Source: JALZMG01 sp963844175 (GTDB taxonomy: Bacteria; Actinomycetota; Acidimicrobiia; Acidimicrobiales; Ilumatobacteraceae). Taken from it: DNA of 64,000 nt. A model generated the notes under the pieces. It searched no databases. It was not told the DNA's origin and saw only the letters and a program-made list of their open reading frames with translations. Below, piece by piece: positions 1-8,889 of the stretch. A program made the position numbers and the translations under genes. The stretch lies in contig CAWJNE010000014.1 of assembly GCA_963844175.1 (NCBI GenBank), positions 1-64,000 on the forward strand, in the 5' to 3' direction. Within the stretch, counting starts at the first letter, position 1; the number at the start of each line of letters is the position of its first letter.

Positions 1-903
1 TCAGCGAGACCGGGTGCAACGGCAGCCACGACCTGTGCGACCGCACCCTCGCCGAGGTGGTCCTCCCCGGCACGCACAACGCGATGACTGCCAGCGCCGA
101 CGACCACTTCGGGGCGCGCCAAACCGCCAACGTCGGGACCCAGCTTGCCTCTGGAGTCCGCGCTTCATGCTCGACCTCCACTACGGCGTGGACCGAGAGG
201 CAATCGTCCGCACCGATTTCCGAAGCCGGGCTGATCAGCGCCGCTTAAGTCGGCTCAACCCCATCGACTCACGCCCTGACCGAGGGGGTCGAGGCGTTCA
301 TCGGCGCGCCGGTCGAAGAGCGGCAGGTGTACCTGTGCCACACCTACTGCGAGCTGGGCGCCACCCGCTGCTTCGACACGTTCCGTGTCATCGACGACTA
401 CCTGCGCGAGAACCCCCAACCAGGTCATCGTGCTGATACTCGAGGATCATGTCGACGCGGCGGACGTGGTCGACGGTACGACCAAGAGCGGTCTCAGTCG
501 CCACGCCCTGCATTGGGACCCCGGAGAGCCGCTGCCGACGCTGCGCGAGATGATCGAGCGCCGCCGCAACGTGCTCGTGCTCGCGGAGTTCGAAGGTGGG
601 GCCGAGCCGTGGTACGTCCCGGCCTACAACGCGATGGAGAGACGCCGTACCGTTTCGAAAATCGCGGCGAGTTCCGTGCGAGCCCAACCGCGGGGTCGAA
701 GGCAATCCGCTGTTCCTCATCAACCATTGGGTGACGGCACCCGATCCGCTCGTGGCAGCGGACGTGAACCGGTCAGAGGTCCTGCTCGATCGCGTCAAGG
801 AATGTACCGAGGAGCGGGAACGCCGGCCGAACATCATCGCTGTCGACTTCTACACGCGAGGCGACCGCTCGACGTTGTCGCCGAGCGCAACGCCAGCGAC
901 TGA
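1..903 (+). pseudogene. Broken PI-PLC X-domain-like phosphodiesterase gene (5' end outside window)
   Basis: Translated pieces in different frames join into one protein resembling bacterial phosphatidylinositol-specific phospholipase C X-domain proteins. The N-terminal piece (from base 3) has LCDRTLAEVVLPGTHNAM, whose His in GTHN corresponds to the catalytic His of the family. The next pieces read FMLDLHYGVD, VYLCHTYCELGA, NQVIVLILEDHVDAADV, GNPLFLINHW and IIAVDFYTRGD, ending VAERNASD before the stop near 903. The frame must change near bases 150-175, 300, 420, 650 and 865, so no full product is made. An IS3 remnant begins 35 bases downstream. The family assignment is from recognised motifs. 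Whether the shifts are real decay or sequencing error is not settled, but the neighbouring IS is also decayed, which favours decay. Confidence 0.7.
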
Positions 904-937
904 CCCGACCTCTGGCGGTCCGGGGCGTTGCGAAGTA

Positions 938-961
938 TGGAGTGCCCCCTGGTTGACGGAC
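938..961 (+). repeat. IS3-like left terminal inverted repeat
   Basis: This begins TGGAGTG and ends ACGGAC. Its reverse complement matches 2179-2202 at about 20 of 24 positions. Confidence 0.75.
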
Positions 962-1004
962 ACCTACCGTGAGGCGGCGAGGAGCCGTCTCGGAGGGAGT
1001 TCTG

Positions 1005-1292
1005 ATGCCTCGACCGCATCCGCCGGAGTTCGGTCAGCGGGCGGTGGAGCTGGCCCGTTTGCGGGAGAAGCCGGTCGCGCAGATCGCTAACGATCTGGGG
1101 ATCTCGGAGTCGTGTCTGCGCCGCTGGATGGATGTCGCCGACGTCGATGACGGCCGCCGGCCCGGCCTGACGACGGATGAGCAGGCGGAACTGGTTGCGT
1201 TGCGCCGCAAGAACCGGGTGCTCGAGCTGGAGGTGGAGATCCTGAAGCGGGCGGCCGCCTATTTCGCCAAGGAGAACGTCCTCCCAAAATGA
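1005..1292 (+). CDS. IS3-family transposase OrfA (HTH protein)
   Basis: OrfA supplies the DNA-binding helix-turn-helix of IS3 transposases. The 95-aa product has an N-terminal HTH_Tnp_1-type segment (PPEFGQRAVELARLREKPVA, then ANDLGISESCLRRWM). This is followed by a leucine-rich coiled coil (ELVALRRKNRVLELEVEILK) used for multimerisation, ending AAAYFAKENVLPK, which is typical of the family. The ATG at 1005 was chosen over an upstream in-frame codon because GGAGGG lies at 992-997. The stop overlaps the orfB ATG (ATGA at 1289-1292), and the A-rich run just before it (AAAA at 1286-1289) is where IS3 elements normally shift frame by -1 to make the OrfAB fusion. The ORF is intact although its partner is broken. 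Confidence 0.85.
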   Translation: MPRPHPPEFGQRAVELARLREKPVAQIANDLGISESCLRRWMDVADVDDGRRPGLTTDEQAELVALRRKNRVLELEVEILKRAAAYFAKENVLPK

Positions 1293-2161
1293 TCTACGCC
1301 TTCATCGTCGAGCGGTGCGCCGATCTACCTCTCGAGCAGTGTGTGCGCACGATGAAGGTGTCGAGATCGGCGTTCTACGCCTGGCGGCACGCCCAGGCGA
1401 ACCCGACCCCGCGGATGCTCGCCGATGCCGACCTCGGCGACCTGGTCGTCAAGATCCACGAGCAGAGCTTCGGCACCTACGGCTGACGGCGAGTGACCGC
1501 CGAGCTGCGACTCGGGCTCGGCCGGCAGGTGAACCACAAACGTGTCGAGCGCCTGATGCGCGAACGCGGCCTGCACGGCGTGACCCGCCGCCGTCGGAGC
1601 AAGGGGTGCACCCGCAGTCGGGCGACCGATCCCCGCTCGGACGATCTCGTGCACCGCCAGTTCCGCCCCGACGGTCGGGACCGGCTGTGGGTGCAAGACG
1701 TCACCCAGCACCGCAGCGGTGAGGGCTGGGTCTACCTCGCCGTCGTGATCGACGCCTGGTCGCGACGGGTCGTCGGCTGGTCGATCGCCGATCACATGCG
1801 TGCCGAGCTGTCGCCGACGCCATCGACATGGCCACCCTGCGACGTCGACCACCCACGGCGCGATCGCCCACTCCGACCACGGATCGAACTACTGCAGCTG
1901 GGTGTTCGGCCAACGCCTCCGCGCCGCCGGCCTGCTCGGCTCGATGGGCACCGTCGGCGACGCTCTGGACAACGCCGTCGCCGAGTCGTTCTTCGCGTCG
2001 CTGCAATGCGAACTCCTCGACCGGCACACCTGGCCCACCCGCGCCGGGCTCGCCCGGGCGATGTTCCACTGGATGAAGACCTTCTACAACCCGACCCGCC
2101 GCCACTCCACCCTCGGCTACCTCAGTCACCCGTCGACTACGAGACCGCCACCATGGCATGA
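1289..2161 (+). pseudogene. Broken IS3-family transposase OrfB (DDE integrase)
   Basis: The sequence still encodes recognisable rve/DDE integrase blocks: LWVQDVTQH with the first Asp, YLAVVIDAWSRRVVGWS, AHSDHGSNY with the second Asp, and DNAVAESFFASLQCELL with the Glu, then RRHSTLGYLS. It is interrupted by an in-frame TGA at 1484-1486, where the family has a Ser (GSRRVTAEL). Frame changes follow near 1808, near 1853 and near 2125, the last needed to recover the normal PVDYETAT end. The four lesions are spread along the gene, so this is accumulated decay and not one event. Confidence 0.85.
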
Positions 2162-2178
2162 TCACCACACACCAACCC

Positions 2179-2202
2179 GTCCGTGATCCGGGGGTCACTC
2201 CA
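2179..2202 (-). repeat. IS3-like right terminal inverted repeat
   Basis: This is the right end of the element, the reverse complement of the left end with about four mismatches. The next base after the shared core differs, which fixes the outer boundary at 2202. Confidence 0.75.
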
Positions 2203-2366
2203 CAGTTGGTAGCCATGCACGTGTGGACACCACCAAGGGACGCGGGGTGGCACCCTCGACCCAGCCTCGTCCGAAGGGCACGTCGAGCACATCGGGATGC
2301 ATGGCGCTCTAGCCGATGACCGGCCATGACGGCACGTGGGCGACCACCGTGAGCTGAGGGTGTGTC

Positions 2367-4724
2367 GTGGCTGCCGCGTGGCTGTGGGCTCGAGCCGACA
2401 TCCGGCAGCGGTGGTTCTCGCTGGTGCTGCTCGCCGCGGTGGTGGCCCTGGCGGTTGCCGCCGTCCTTGCGCTCATCGGGGGAGCACGGCGCGCCGGGTC
2501 CGCCGTTGACAGATATCTCGACGCCTCGGGTTTGGCCGAGGTCGTCATGTTCACCGAAGCCGACCTGGCACCCGACCTGCTCGCGTCGCTCGCCGACGAT
2601 CCCCGCATCGAGCGGATCGAGCGTTCCGTCACGGCCCCGATCGCGCCGTCACCGGCCCAGCCTGGTGAGAACGCATACATGTTCGTCGGAATCGACGGGC
2701 CGCTCGCCGGTGTCGGGCGACCACCGCTGCTTTCCGGCCGCTACCCGCAGCCGGGCGCCGCCGACGAGATCGTCGTCAACGAGCGGCTGGCAGCGACCCA
2801 CGACTTGCGGATCGGTCAACAGGTCTCGCTGCGCGCCCTCCCCTGCTTCGTGTACGCAGATTGCCCGCCCGAGCCGATCGGGGTCGTCACGATCGTCGGC
2901 GTGGCGCGATTGGCCCCCGACCTCGTCGATGACCCGACCACCGAAGCACTCACCCTCGCCGACTCGTCGCTGCTCGACGGGCGCTGGCGTGACTATCCGC
3001 GCCCATTCGCAGTCACCTGGATCCACCTACACGACCGACGTGATACCGCCGCCGTCGTCACCGATGTCGCTGTCCGGGTCGACGATGGCACCGTGGAGGA
3101 CAACATTGCACTCCTGGGTGTCGCTCGGCGCGCGACTGTCTGGCAGCAGAATGCTCTCGTCGTCGCGGCCGCCGTCACGGGTTTCGCCGGCCTGTTCGTT
3201 GTGGCCCAGGCGCTGGCCCGCCATCTGGGCGCTCGGGGGCAAGACGTGTCGACGCTGGCCGCCCTCGGCCTCACGCCGCGTCGCCGTTGGGCGGCGGCGA
3301 TGTTCGCGATCAGCCCGGCGGTCGTGGGCGGCGTGGCCGGAGGAACCGTGCTCGCCTTCGGCTTGTCATCGGTGTTTCCCCTCGGCGTCGCCCGACGGGC
3401 CGAGTTCGACCTCGGCCTGCGCAGCGAGGGGCTCATCGTCGGCGCGGCCGGGGCCATCGCGGTGGTGGTGATGGTTGCGGCGATCGCGACGACACGGTGG
3501 TCGGCGCGGTCGGACCGGGATGTCCCGGCAGCGCACCCGTCGATCGCCGCTCGTCTCACGACGGGCCTGGCGCTTCGCCCCGTTCTGGCCGAAGGAGCAC
3601 GGCTCGCGTTTGAACGACGTCGCGGATCTGCCCGTCTTCCGGTCGTGCCCACCCTGGTCGCGCTCGTGAGCACGACGGCCATCGCTGTCGGCGCCCTGGT
3701 TGTTGGGTGGAGTCTGCACGGCCTCGTCGACGAACCTCAGCGGTTCGGCCAAGCCTGGGACGTGCGGGTGGACTTCTTCGGTCGCGACCTTCGTGATGGC
3801 GCCCTCGCGCTGGCGGCCGATCCCCGTGTGGCCGACGTCGCCATCGTCCGACGCGGCGAGCTCAACCTCGCTGGGAGCGACGGTGCCGCGGCGCAGGTCG
3901 GCGTGATGGGGCTGGAGGGCCTTTCCGGGCCATCCCCGCTCACTGTGCTCGAGGGACGCGCCCCTTCCAGTGCCCGCGAGATCGCGCTGGCGTCGACGAC
4001 GATGGAGACGCTTGGCCTTCGGCTTGGGGAAAGGACGATGGCGAGCGGGACCTGCGGGGCCGGCGAGCTCACGGTGGTGGGCCGGGTGATCGTGCCCCTG
4101 ACCGACGACGTCGCCGACCCCGACAGGGGCTCCGTAATCACCATGGGTACGTTCGACGAGCTGTGTGGCCAGGGCCTGGTGTCGAGCCTTGACGAAAATG
4201 TCAACGCCCTCGTCAGCTTCCGTGACGACGTCACGGTGTCGGTGGTACGGGACGAGTGGCGGACCCAAGGCCGGTCCGTCGACGACCGCGAGGTGCCCGG
4301 CACGATCGCCTCGTTGTCCGATATCCGGCAGGTGCCCGTCCTCGTCGCCGTGCTCGTGGCGCTCCTCGGAGCGGCGGCGGCGGCCCACGCCCTCGTGCTC
4401 GGAATCCGCCGCCGGAGCCACGACTTCGCCGTGCTGCGGGCCTTCGGCCTGCGACCAAGCCAGGCCGGCGGTGTCGTGCACTGCCAGGCGGCCATCTTGG
4501 CGCTCGTCGCCGTCGTCGCCGGTGTCCCCATCGGCGTCCTGCTCGGCCGCATTGTGTGGACGGCTCTCGCCCAGCCGTCGAACGTGCTCGTGCGCATTGA
4601 GGTCCTCGTGCCCGGGCTTGCGCTGCTCGCCGCGGCAGTCATTGTTCTCGCCCTCACATTGTCGATCTGGCCCGCCCACCGTGCCACCCGTCTCCGCCCA
4701 GCCTCGCTTCTGCGGAGCGAATGA
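2367..4724 (+). CDS. FtsX-type ABC transporter permease, orphan
   Basis: The 785-aa product has the layout of the large MacB/LolE-class permeases. A first transmembrane helix (residues ~15-40, LVLLAAVVALAVAAVLALI) is followed by a long extracytoplasmic domain, three helices of a first FtsX domain (~265-380), another helix near 430, a second extracytoplasmic domain, and a final FtsX domain (~650-780) ending ATRLRPASLLR. Such permeases work with a cytoplasmic MacB/LolD-type ATPase to move lipids, peptides or drugs, or to signal mechanically. No ATPase gene adjoins it: the left neighbour is the IS3 remnant, so a partner may have been lost or lie elsewhere. The start is GTG 2367, with GAGGG just upstream (2356-2360). 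The substrate is unknown. Confidence 0.85.
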   Translation: MAAAWLWARADIRQRWFSLVLLAAVVALAVAAVLALIGGARRAGSAVDRYLDASGLAEVVMFTEADLAPDLLASLADDPRIERIERSVTAPIAPSPAQPGENAYMFVGIDGPLAGVGRPPLLSGRYPQPGAADEIVVNERLAATHDLRIGQQVSLRALPCFVYADCPPEPIGVVTIVGVARLAPDLVDDPTTEALTLADSSLLDGRWRDYPRPFAVTWIHLHDRRDTAAVVTDVAVRVDDGTVEDNIALLGVARRATVWQQNALVVAAAVTGFAGLFVVAQALARHLGARGQDVSTLAALGLTPRRRWAAAMFAISPAVVGGVAGGTVLAFGLSSVFPLGVARRAEFDLGLRSEGLIVGAAGAIAVVVMVAAIATTRWSARSDRDVPAAHPSIAARLTTGLALRPVLAEGARLAFERRRGSARLPVVPTLVALVSTTAIAVGALVVGWSLHGLVDEPQRFGQAWDVRVDFFGRDLRDGALALAADPRVADVAIVRRGELNLAGSDGAAAQVGVMGLEGLSGPSPLTVLEGRAPSSAREIALASTTMETLGLRLGERTMASGTCGAGELTVVGRVIVPLTDDVADPDRGSVITMGTFDELCGQGLVSSLDENVNALVSFRDDVTVSVVRDEWRTQGRSVDDREVPGTIASLSDIRQVPVLVAVLVALLGAAAAAHALVLGIRRRSHDFAVLRAFGLRPSQAGGVVHCQAAILALVAVVAGVPIGVLLGRIVWTALAQPSNVLVRIEVLVPGLALLAAAVIVLALTLSIWPAHRATRLRPASLLRSE

Positions 4725-5013
4725 TGGATGTCGCCTCAATACCGAAACCGACCCGCTCGCCGCCGCCGTCTCGACGAGCTCGAAGGCCGTACGGGTGCGC
4801 TCGCCGCTACAGCCGCGGAGGTGTGCCGAACCCCGAAGGCGCGAGGCTGCGGGGAGGTCATCGCCGCCTCCCGGCGCCGCATGTTGGAGCCCGTGATCGG
4901 ACCGGGGTCAGCGGCCGGACCGCGACTGGTCGGCCACTACCAACGGTCGCCGCCTCGACCGAGATGGGTTCGCGGCGGTAGAGAGCGATGCGCTCGAGCG
5001 TGTCGCGGGTCGG

Positions 5014-5220
5014 TCAGGGGCGGAGCAGCGCGGAGGTCATGGTTTCCGCCATCCAGGCTTGGTATTCGTCGAGGCTCCATCCGCAGCCGACGCCCACGCG
5101 TTCTCGACGGTGATGTCTCGCGCCTTGTCCTCGAGCCAGCTGCCGGCATCGTCGAGCTCCTTCCTCGACGTCCTCCAGCTTGGCCTCGGCCCAGTTCTTC
5201 AGCCGATCAAGCCAACCCAC
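5014..5220 (-). pseudogene. Small MG-W-L-type protein gene with compensating frameshifts
   Basis: The 68-codon frame starts MGWLDRLKNWAEAKLEDVEE and ends GWSLDEYQAWMAETMTSALL, both protein-like. Its middle is a Cys/Arg/His-rich stretch that looks out of frame. Shifting frame near 5165 gives ELDDAGSWLEDKARDITVEN, and shifting back near 5095 restores the C-terminus. The natural product was therefore probably a charged amphipathic protein of about 70 aa. The start resembles that of the next gene (MGLGWLRDRLGDVAE), so the two may be related. The family is not recognised. Sequencing error is a real alternative to decay here. Confidence 0.5.
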
Positions 5221-5271
5221 GCTTCCTGTCCTTTGTGTGTTGCTCTCGTGGGTGTTGCTCGCGGCCTGGGC

Positions 5272-6488
5272 TCAGCCCAGGCCGCTGAACATCTCGTCGA
5301 CGCTCACCTCGACGTCGTCGGCGGCGGCGAGGGCGGTCTCGAACGCTTCGGCATGCGGAGGCGCAGGGCCAGCTCGGGTGCCGGCTCCAGTGCCGGCTCG
5401 GGCGTCAGCTCGAGCTGAATCGGCGCGCTCTCCATCGGCGCGGCGACGTCAGGAACGTCCGCCGGACCGCCGCCGCTCGCCGTGGACGCCGCCGCTGCTT
5501 GGGCTGGTACTGGCATGGGGGCGGCCACCACTGAGGGCGGCATCTGAGTTCCATCGGTGTCGCCCAAGACGTCGCCGAGCACTGGAAGCGAGACACCTCC
5601 CCGGGTGTCCCATCCGCTCGTCGAGCCGTCGGGCGTGGCCACGCTTGTGTGGGTGACACCTGCCTCGATCCGCCCTCCGTATCCAGCGGCGTATCCGTCA
5701 GCGGTGTATCGCTCGGCGACCACGTCACCCGCCGCCACGCGGTCGTAACCGGCGGATCCGCCGACCGTGCCGAAGCCGGGCACGGTGTATGAACCCTCGA
5801 CGCCCAGGCCCAGGACGGAGTCGCCGCCGTTCTGCATGTAGGCGGCGTCGAGGCCGCCGCCGACGATGCTGCCGTTGGGCAGCGTCCATGTGCCGTCGGT
5901 GTTGAGGCGCCCACCCCAGTCCTCGCCGTTGCGCATGAACTCCGCCTCCGCCTCGCCAGAGAAGATGCCGTATGGCGTCGGCAGCGTGCCCTGCGCTTCG
6001 CCTTCGAAGGCGATGTCGCCGTCGGCCTCGATGGTCAGATCGCCTGCGGCATAGGGCAGCGGCCCCCAGTCGATGCCCGCTTGACCGGACGCGTTGAAAC
6101 CATCGTCCGTGGCACTGATGTCGAAGCTCTGGTTGATCACACTCGCGGAGTGGCTGATCCCGTCGTCGCCGACGGCGGCCCCGACGTGGAGCACGCCGTC
6201 CACGCCGACGCTCGCCGAGATGTCGCCGTCGTCGTAGTCGACGTTGATCACGCCTCCGGTGATCTCGTCGACGCCGTCGAGGACGGTGTTGTCGACGACG
6301 TTCAGCACGGCGCTGCCCAGGCCCAACGTCGATGCGTCAGCGACCTCGCCGATGGTGCCGATGACGTCGCCGGCATTCTCGGCGACGGTCCCGACGGCGT
6401 CGACCGCGGCGTCGGCGACCTCGGTCGCCGCCTCCCAGGTCGCCTCGGCGACGTCGCCCAGCCGATCCCGCAACCATCCGAGGCCCAT
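5272..6488 (-). CDS. Gly/Asp-rich repetitive protein of unknown function (frameshift near the 3' end)
   Basis: The product, about 405 aa, starts MGLGWLRDRLGDVAEATWEA and runs into an Ala/Val heptad-like segment (residues ~15-65). A long beta-rich region follows (~70-330) of short, variably repeated units containing G, D, Y and N, such as INVDYDDGDISASVGVDGVL, GIDWGPLPYAAGDL and GRIEAGVTH. A Pro/Ala/Glu-rich linker comes next. In the uncorrected frame the tail becomes Arg/Ser/Pro-rich. A frame change near 5355-5365 instead gives EAFETALAAADDVEVSVDEM and a stop at 5272, which looks natural. The upstream in-frame extension to 6779 is Arg-rich and implausible, so ATG 6488 was chosen. No signal peptide is seen. 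The function is not recognised; it could be a surface, matrix or phasin-like protein. Confidence 0.6.
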
Positions 6489-6770
6489 GTGGCGACCGTA
6501 GGGACGAGAGCTTGACCCGGCATCGGGAGGGATCCCCCAATCGAGTTCCCGATCCGTGCCCCGGACGCGGTAAGAGATGAGGGCGCTCTGCCGCCCTGTG
6601 GTGTCGCGCGTGGCATCGCGAATGACTTCGCGTCGTACGGAAGTGTGTCCAGCGAAGGCAGCCCGACGTGACCGAAGTACCGCGCGTCGCTCGGCGATCA
6701 CCGAGGCAACGGCCGCCCCGTACCCGGTCCGCGACTGCGTCGGCTGACCTTCGCCCGGCGGCGACATGCC

Positions 6771-7100
6771 GTGCTGCACCGCTACGACGCGGCGCGCACG
6801 AAGTGGGATCTAGGCGGCCGAACTGAGAACTTTCAGTATGGGCATGGCCACCTTGCCTGGGGCGTGGTCGCAGTGATCGCGGTGCTGGGCGATTGGGGGA
6901 CCACGACTCTGGCTGCACTCACCGCCGTGTTCGGTCTCTACCTCATGTTCGCCGCCTCGATCCACGCTCGCCTGCTCCTGGCAGGTCCGCCCGACCAGCG
7001 CCGCTCGCCGACAGAGGTCGTGCCGATCGTCGTGGTGTCCCTCGTCATGCTCTTCTTCGCGATCGCGGGTCTGGCGAGCCCCGATGCCAAACCGTTCTGA
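6771..7100 (+). CDS. Small two-helix membrane protein, unknown
   Basis: The frame encodes up to 109 aa with two hydrophobic stretches. One spans residues ~30-66 (VVAVIAVLGDWGTTTLAALT followed by AVFGLYLMFAA), the other ~86-105 (VVPIVVVSLVMLFFAIAGLA). A charged loop RLLLAGPPDQRRSPTE lies between them. The N-terminal 30 residues are not convincing, and a GTG at 6864 just before the first helix is an alternative start. The gene diverges from the repetitive-protein gene (5272-6488). No family is recognised. Confidence 0.5.
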   Translation: MLHRYDAARTKWDLGGRTENFQYGHGHLAWGVVAVIAVLGDWGTTTLAALTAVFGLYLMFAASIHARLLLAGPPDQRRSPTEVVPIVVVSLVMLFFAIAGLASPDAKPF

Positions 7101-7203
7101 CTCGCGGTCGTGTCTTCGCCCGGGCCTTCGCCGGACATCGGCGCGGGGCCCGACCAGCTCGGCGCGCGGCATGCAATGTAGCCAGCTAGCAGGTCTTTCT
7201 CAG

Positions 7204-7276
7204 TGCCCCCGGCAGGATTCGAACCTGCGACGCACGGTTTAGGAAACCGACGCTCTATCCCCTGAGCTACGGGAGC
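7204..7276 (-). tRNA. tRNA-Arg (anticodon CCU)
   Basis: Reading the minus strand gives a full cloverleaf. The acceptor arm GCTCCCG pairs with CGGGGGC (one G-T). The D-arm GCTC...GAGC holds AGGGGAT. The anticodon loop is TTCCTAA, with CCT at the anticodon. The T-arm CAGG TTCGAATCCTG has the invariant TTCGA, and the discriminator base is A. No CCA is encoded. The first eight bases of the gene (7269-7276 on the plus strand) are also the first bases of the direct repeat that recurs at 9293, which suggests this tRNA is the boundary of an old insertion. Confidence 0.9.
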
Positions 7277-7526
7277 GGGGCCGGCGCGAACGGTGGAAGA
7301 AACCCCCGCTCGGTCGCCGGTACCGGCCGGGAGAGCAATGGTAGAGCCGTGAACAACTCGATCCGAGGCCGGATCGTCGTACGCGAGTGACCGCCGGAGG
7401 CGATCTCAGCTGCTTGCGCGCGACTGGTCGAGGGAGCCCCAGCCTTGCTGCGGCTCAGGCGGCTTGGCGGACCGGCGGGCGGTGGTGTCGGTGGACGGCG
7501 AGACTGTTCACACCGAGCGCAAACGT
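7269..7526. repeat. Direct repeat copy A (about 260 bp)
   Basis: This starts with ACGGGAGCGGGGCCGGCGCG, the first eight bases being the 5' end of the tRNA-Arg gene, and ends at the shared AACGT. It matches 9293-9555 in the same orientation with scattered substitutions and small indels, by eye about 85% identical. The final part (7455-7526) is the minus-strand 3' end of a transposase-like gene (TFALGVNSLAVHRHHR), so the repeat carries a mobile-element terminus plus about 185 bp of non-coding flank. Confidence 0.85.
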
Positions 7527-7928
7527 GAGCAGGTTGAGGTGTTGGCGGGCATGACCGATGGAGTGCGCCCGTCGTAGCCACAAGGTGTCGTCGAGGGCGC
7601 GGTTGATCGATTCGGCGTCGTTGCGGCGCCGGTACGGGCGGTGAAGCCGGCGTCGGCGGCGGGGATGGGCCGGATGTTCTCGGTGCGGTTGAACCGCCGG
7701 CGGACGTCGTCCGCCGCCGGCGTCGGCGACCCACAGCGGGAACGTGGCGACGGGTTGGCCGAGCGGGTGGAAGAGCGCCGCAGGATCGTCGTCGAGGAAC
7801 CCCCGGCGAGCGAGGAGCGCGTCGAACGCCGGCACAAGCTGCGGAGCCAGTCGGCTGCGATGGGTGCGGAGCCGCGCCTGCACCTCCTGCTGCACCCGCG
7901 CACAGGTCGATCACCTCCGCATCATGAC
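7455..7928 (-). pseudogene. Transposase-like gene remnant
   Basis: Minus-strand pieces assemble as VQQEVQARLRTHRSRLAPQL, FLDDDPAALFHPLGQPVATF, then, after a frame change near 7690, ADDVRRRFNRTENIRPIP. A further change near 7640 gives YRRRNDAESINRALDDTLWL, RRAHSIGHARQHLNLLTFAL and VNSLAVHRHHR. The last part, with ND-E-N-R and a basic His-rich end, resembles the C-terminus of actinobacterial DDE-type transposases; the exact family is not identified. At least two frameshifts are present and the 5' part runs out near the start of the TauD gene. The same C-terminal end recurs at 9475-9555. Confidence 0.5.
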
Positions 7929-7977
7929 TGCTGGCGGTCACCGGCCCCGTCGGTAGCGTGCGCGCCGGAGGGTGGTG

Positions 7978-8820
7978 ATGACGACGACGCTGGAGATCCA
8001 ACCGGTCAGCGGTGTGCTGGGCGCCGAGGTGCACGGCATCGATCTCGGCGTCGAGCAGTCGGACGCGACGATCGACGCGGTGCGCCGGGCGTTCAACGAG
8101 CACCAGGTCCTGTTCTTCCGGGACCAGCAGTTGTCGGCCGACCAGCAGCTCGCGTTCGGCCGGCGCTTCGGCGAGCTCGGCGTCCATCCGTACGTGGAGG
8201 CCAACCGCGACCACCCCGAGGTCCTCGACATCGTCACCGAGCCGGACGATCGCGTGAACTTCGGCGGTGGGTGGCACACCGACGTGACGTTCCTCCCCGA
8301 ACCCGACCTCGGTTCGATCCTGTACGCCGTCGACGTCCCCGACTTCGGCGGCGACACGCTGTTCGCCAGCCAGCTGGCGGCGTACGACACCCTGAGTCCC
8401 ACGATGCAGTCGTTGCTCGACGAGCTCGTTGGCATCCACTCGGCCGGGCCGCAGTACGGCGGCGGCGGATACTCGCAGCAGAGCCAGGCGATGGCGACGA
8501 AGGGCGCGACGACGGCGGCCTCGACGGTGGTGGAGCACCCCGTCGTCTGCACGCACCCGGAGACGGGACGCAAGGGGCTGTACGTCAACCCGGCGTTCAC
8601 CATCGGGATCAGGGGCATGACGGGGAGCGAATCGAAGGCGCTCTTGCGGTTCCTGTACCAGCACGCCACCGCCGAACCTCTGACGTGCCGGTTCCGCTGG
8701 CAGCGAGGCTCGGTGGCGATGTGGGACAACCGCAGCGTGCAGCACTACGCCCTGCATGACTACCGCGGGCAGCGGCGCGTGATGCGCCGGATCACGATCC
8801 GCGGGTCCCGCCCGCGCTGA
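7978..8820 (+). CDS. TauD/TfdA-family Fe(II)/2-oxoglutarate dioxygenase
   Basis: The 280-aa product has the normal size for TauD/TfdA enzymes, which hydroxylate sulfonates, phenoxyacetates or related small acids using 2-oxoglutarate and O2. The facial triad is present: HTD in GGWHTDVTF (about residues 98-100) and the distal His in VQHYALHDY (about residue 255). The basic RRVMRRITIRG near the end supplies the 2-oxoglutarate-binding Arg. ATG 7978 was chosen over the GTGs at 7972 and 7975 because GGAGGG lies at the usual distance before it. The gene is intact although decayed mobile debris sits on both sides, so it is probably the selected cargo of the old island. A strong hairpin starts directly after the stop. 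The substrate is not predictable here. Confidence 0.9.
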   Translation: MTTTLEIQPVSGVLGAEVHGIDLGVEQSDATIDAVRRAFNEHQVLFFRDQQLSADQQLAFGRRFGELGVHPYVEANRDHPEVLDIVTEPDDRVNFGGGWHTDVTFLPEPDLGSILYAVDVPDFGGDTLFASQLAAYDTLSPTMQSLLDELVGIHSAGPQYGGGGYSQQSQAMATKGATTAASTVVEHPVVCTHPETGRKGLYVNPAFTIGIRGMTGSESKALLRFLYQHATAEPLTCRFRWQRGSVAMWDNRSVQHYALHDYRGQRRVMRRITIRGSRPR

Positions 8821-8872
8821 GGTTCTGACGAGACTTCGGTGTCAGAAATGACACCGAAGTTGGCTCAGAACC
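8821..8872 (+). terminator. Two-tier hairpin after the TauD gene
   Basis: It starts at the base after the TGA stop. An inner perfect 12-bp stem (8833-8844 with 8849-8860) closes a GAAA tetraloop. An outer perfect 8-bp stem (GGTTCTGA 8821-8828 with TCAGAACC 8865-8872) encloses it, separated by a 4-nt by 4-nt internal loop. There is no T-tract, as is common for terminators in very G+C-rich genomes. Confidence 0.7.
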
Positions 8873-8889
8873 GGTGTGGAGCGGCGGAA

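Larger units (their letters stand above)
938..2202 (+). mobile_element. Degenerate IS3-family insertion sequence
   Basis: The element is about 1265 bp, normal for IS3. It is bounded by inverted repeats of 24 bp at 938-961 and 2179-2202 that match at about 20 of 24 positions, both starting TGGAGTG and both ending ACGGAC on the inward side. Inside are an intact orfA and an orfB with one nonsense codon and at least three frameshifts. No matching 3-4 bp target duplication is evident: the flanks are GTA on the left and CAG on the right. The element therefore looks old, or one flank has since rearranged. It could not move by itself. Confidence 0.85.

Noticed and set aside
1005..2161. Functional IS3 transposase made through -1 frameshifting
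   Set aside because: Even with normal OrfA/OrfB frameshifting, orfB still meets a TGA at 1484 and later frameshifts.
3366..4739. 457-codon minus-strand frame opposite the FtsX permease
   Set aside because: Arg/His/Asp/Gly-rich shadow of a well-supported plus-strand gene, common in very G+C-rich DNA.
5340..5380. Programmed ribosomal frameshift in the repetitive-protein gene
   Set aside because: No slippery heptamer or downstream stem was found near the shift; an indel or sequencing error is simpler.
7267..8757. 496-codon minus-strand frame across the TauD gene
   Set aside because: It runs through the tRNA, repeat A and the antisense of TauD. Only the transposase-like fragments at 7455-7928, in other frames, are meaningful.
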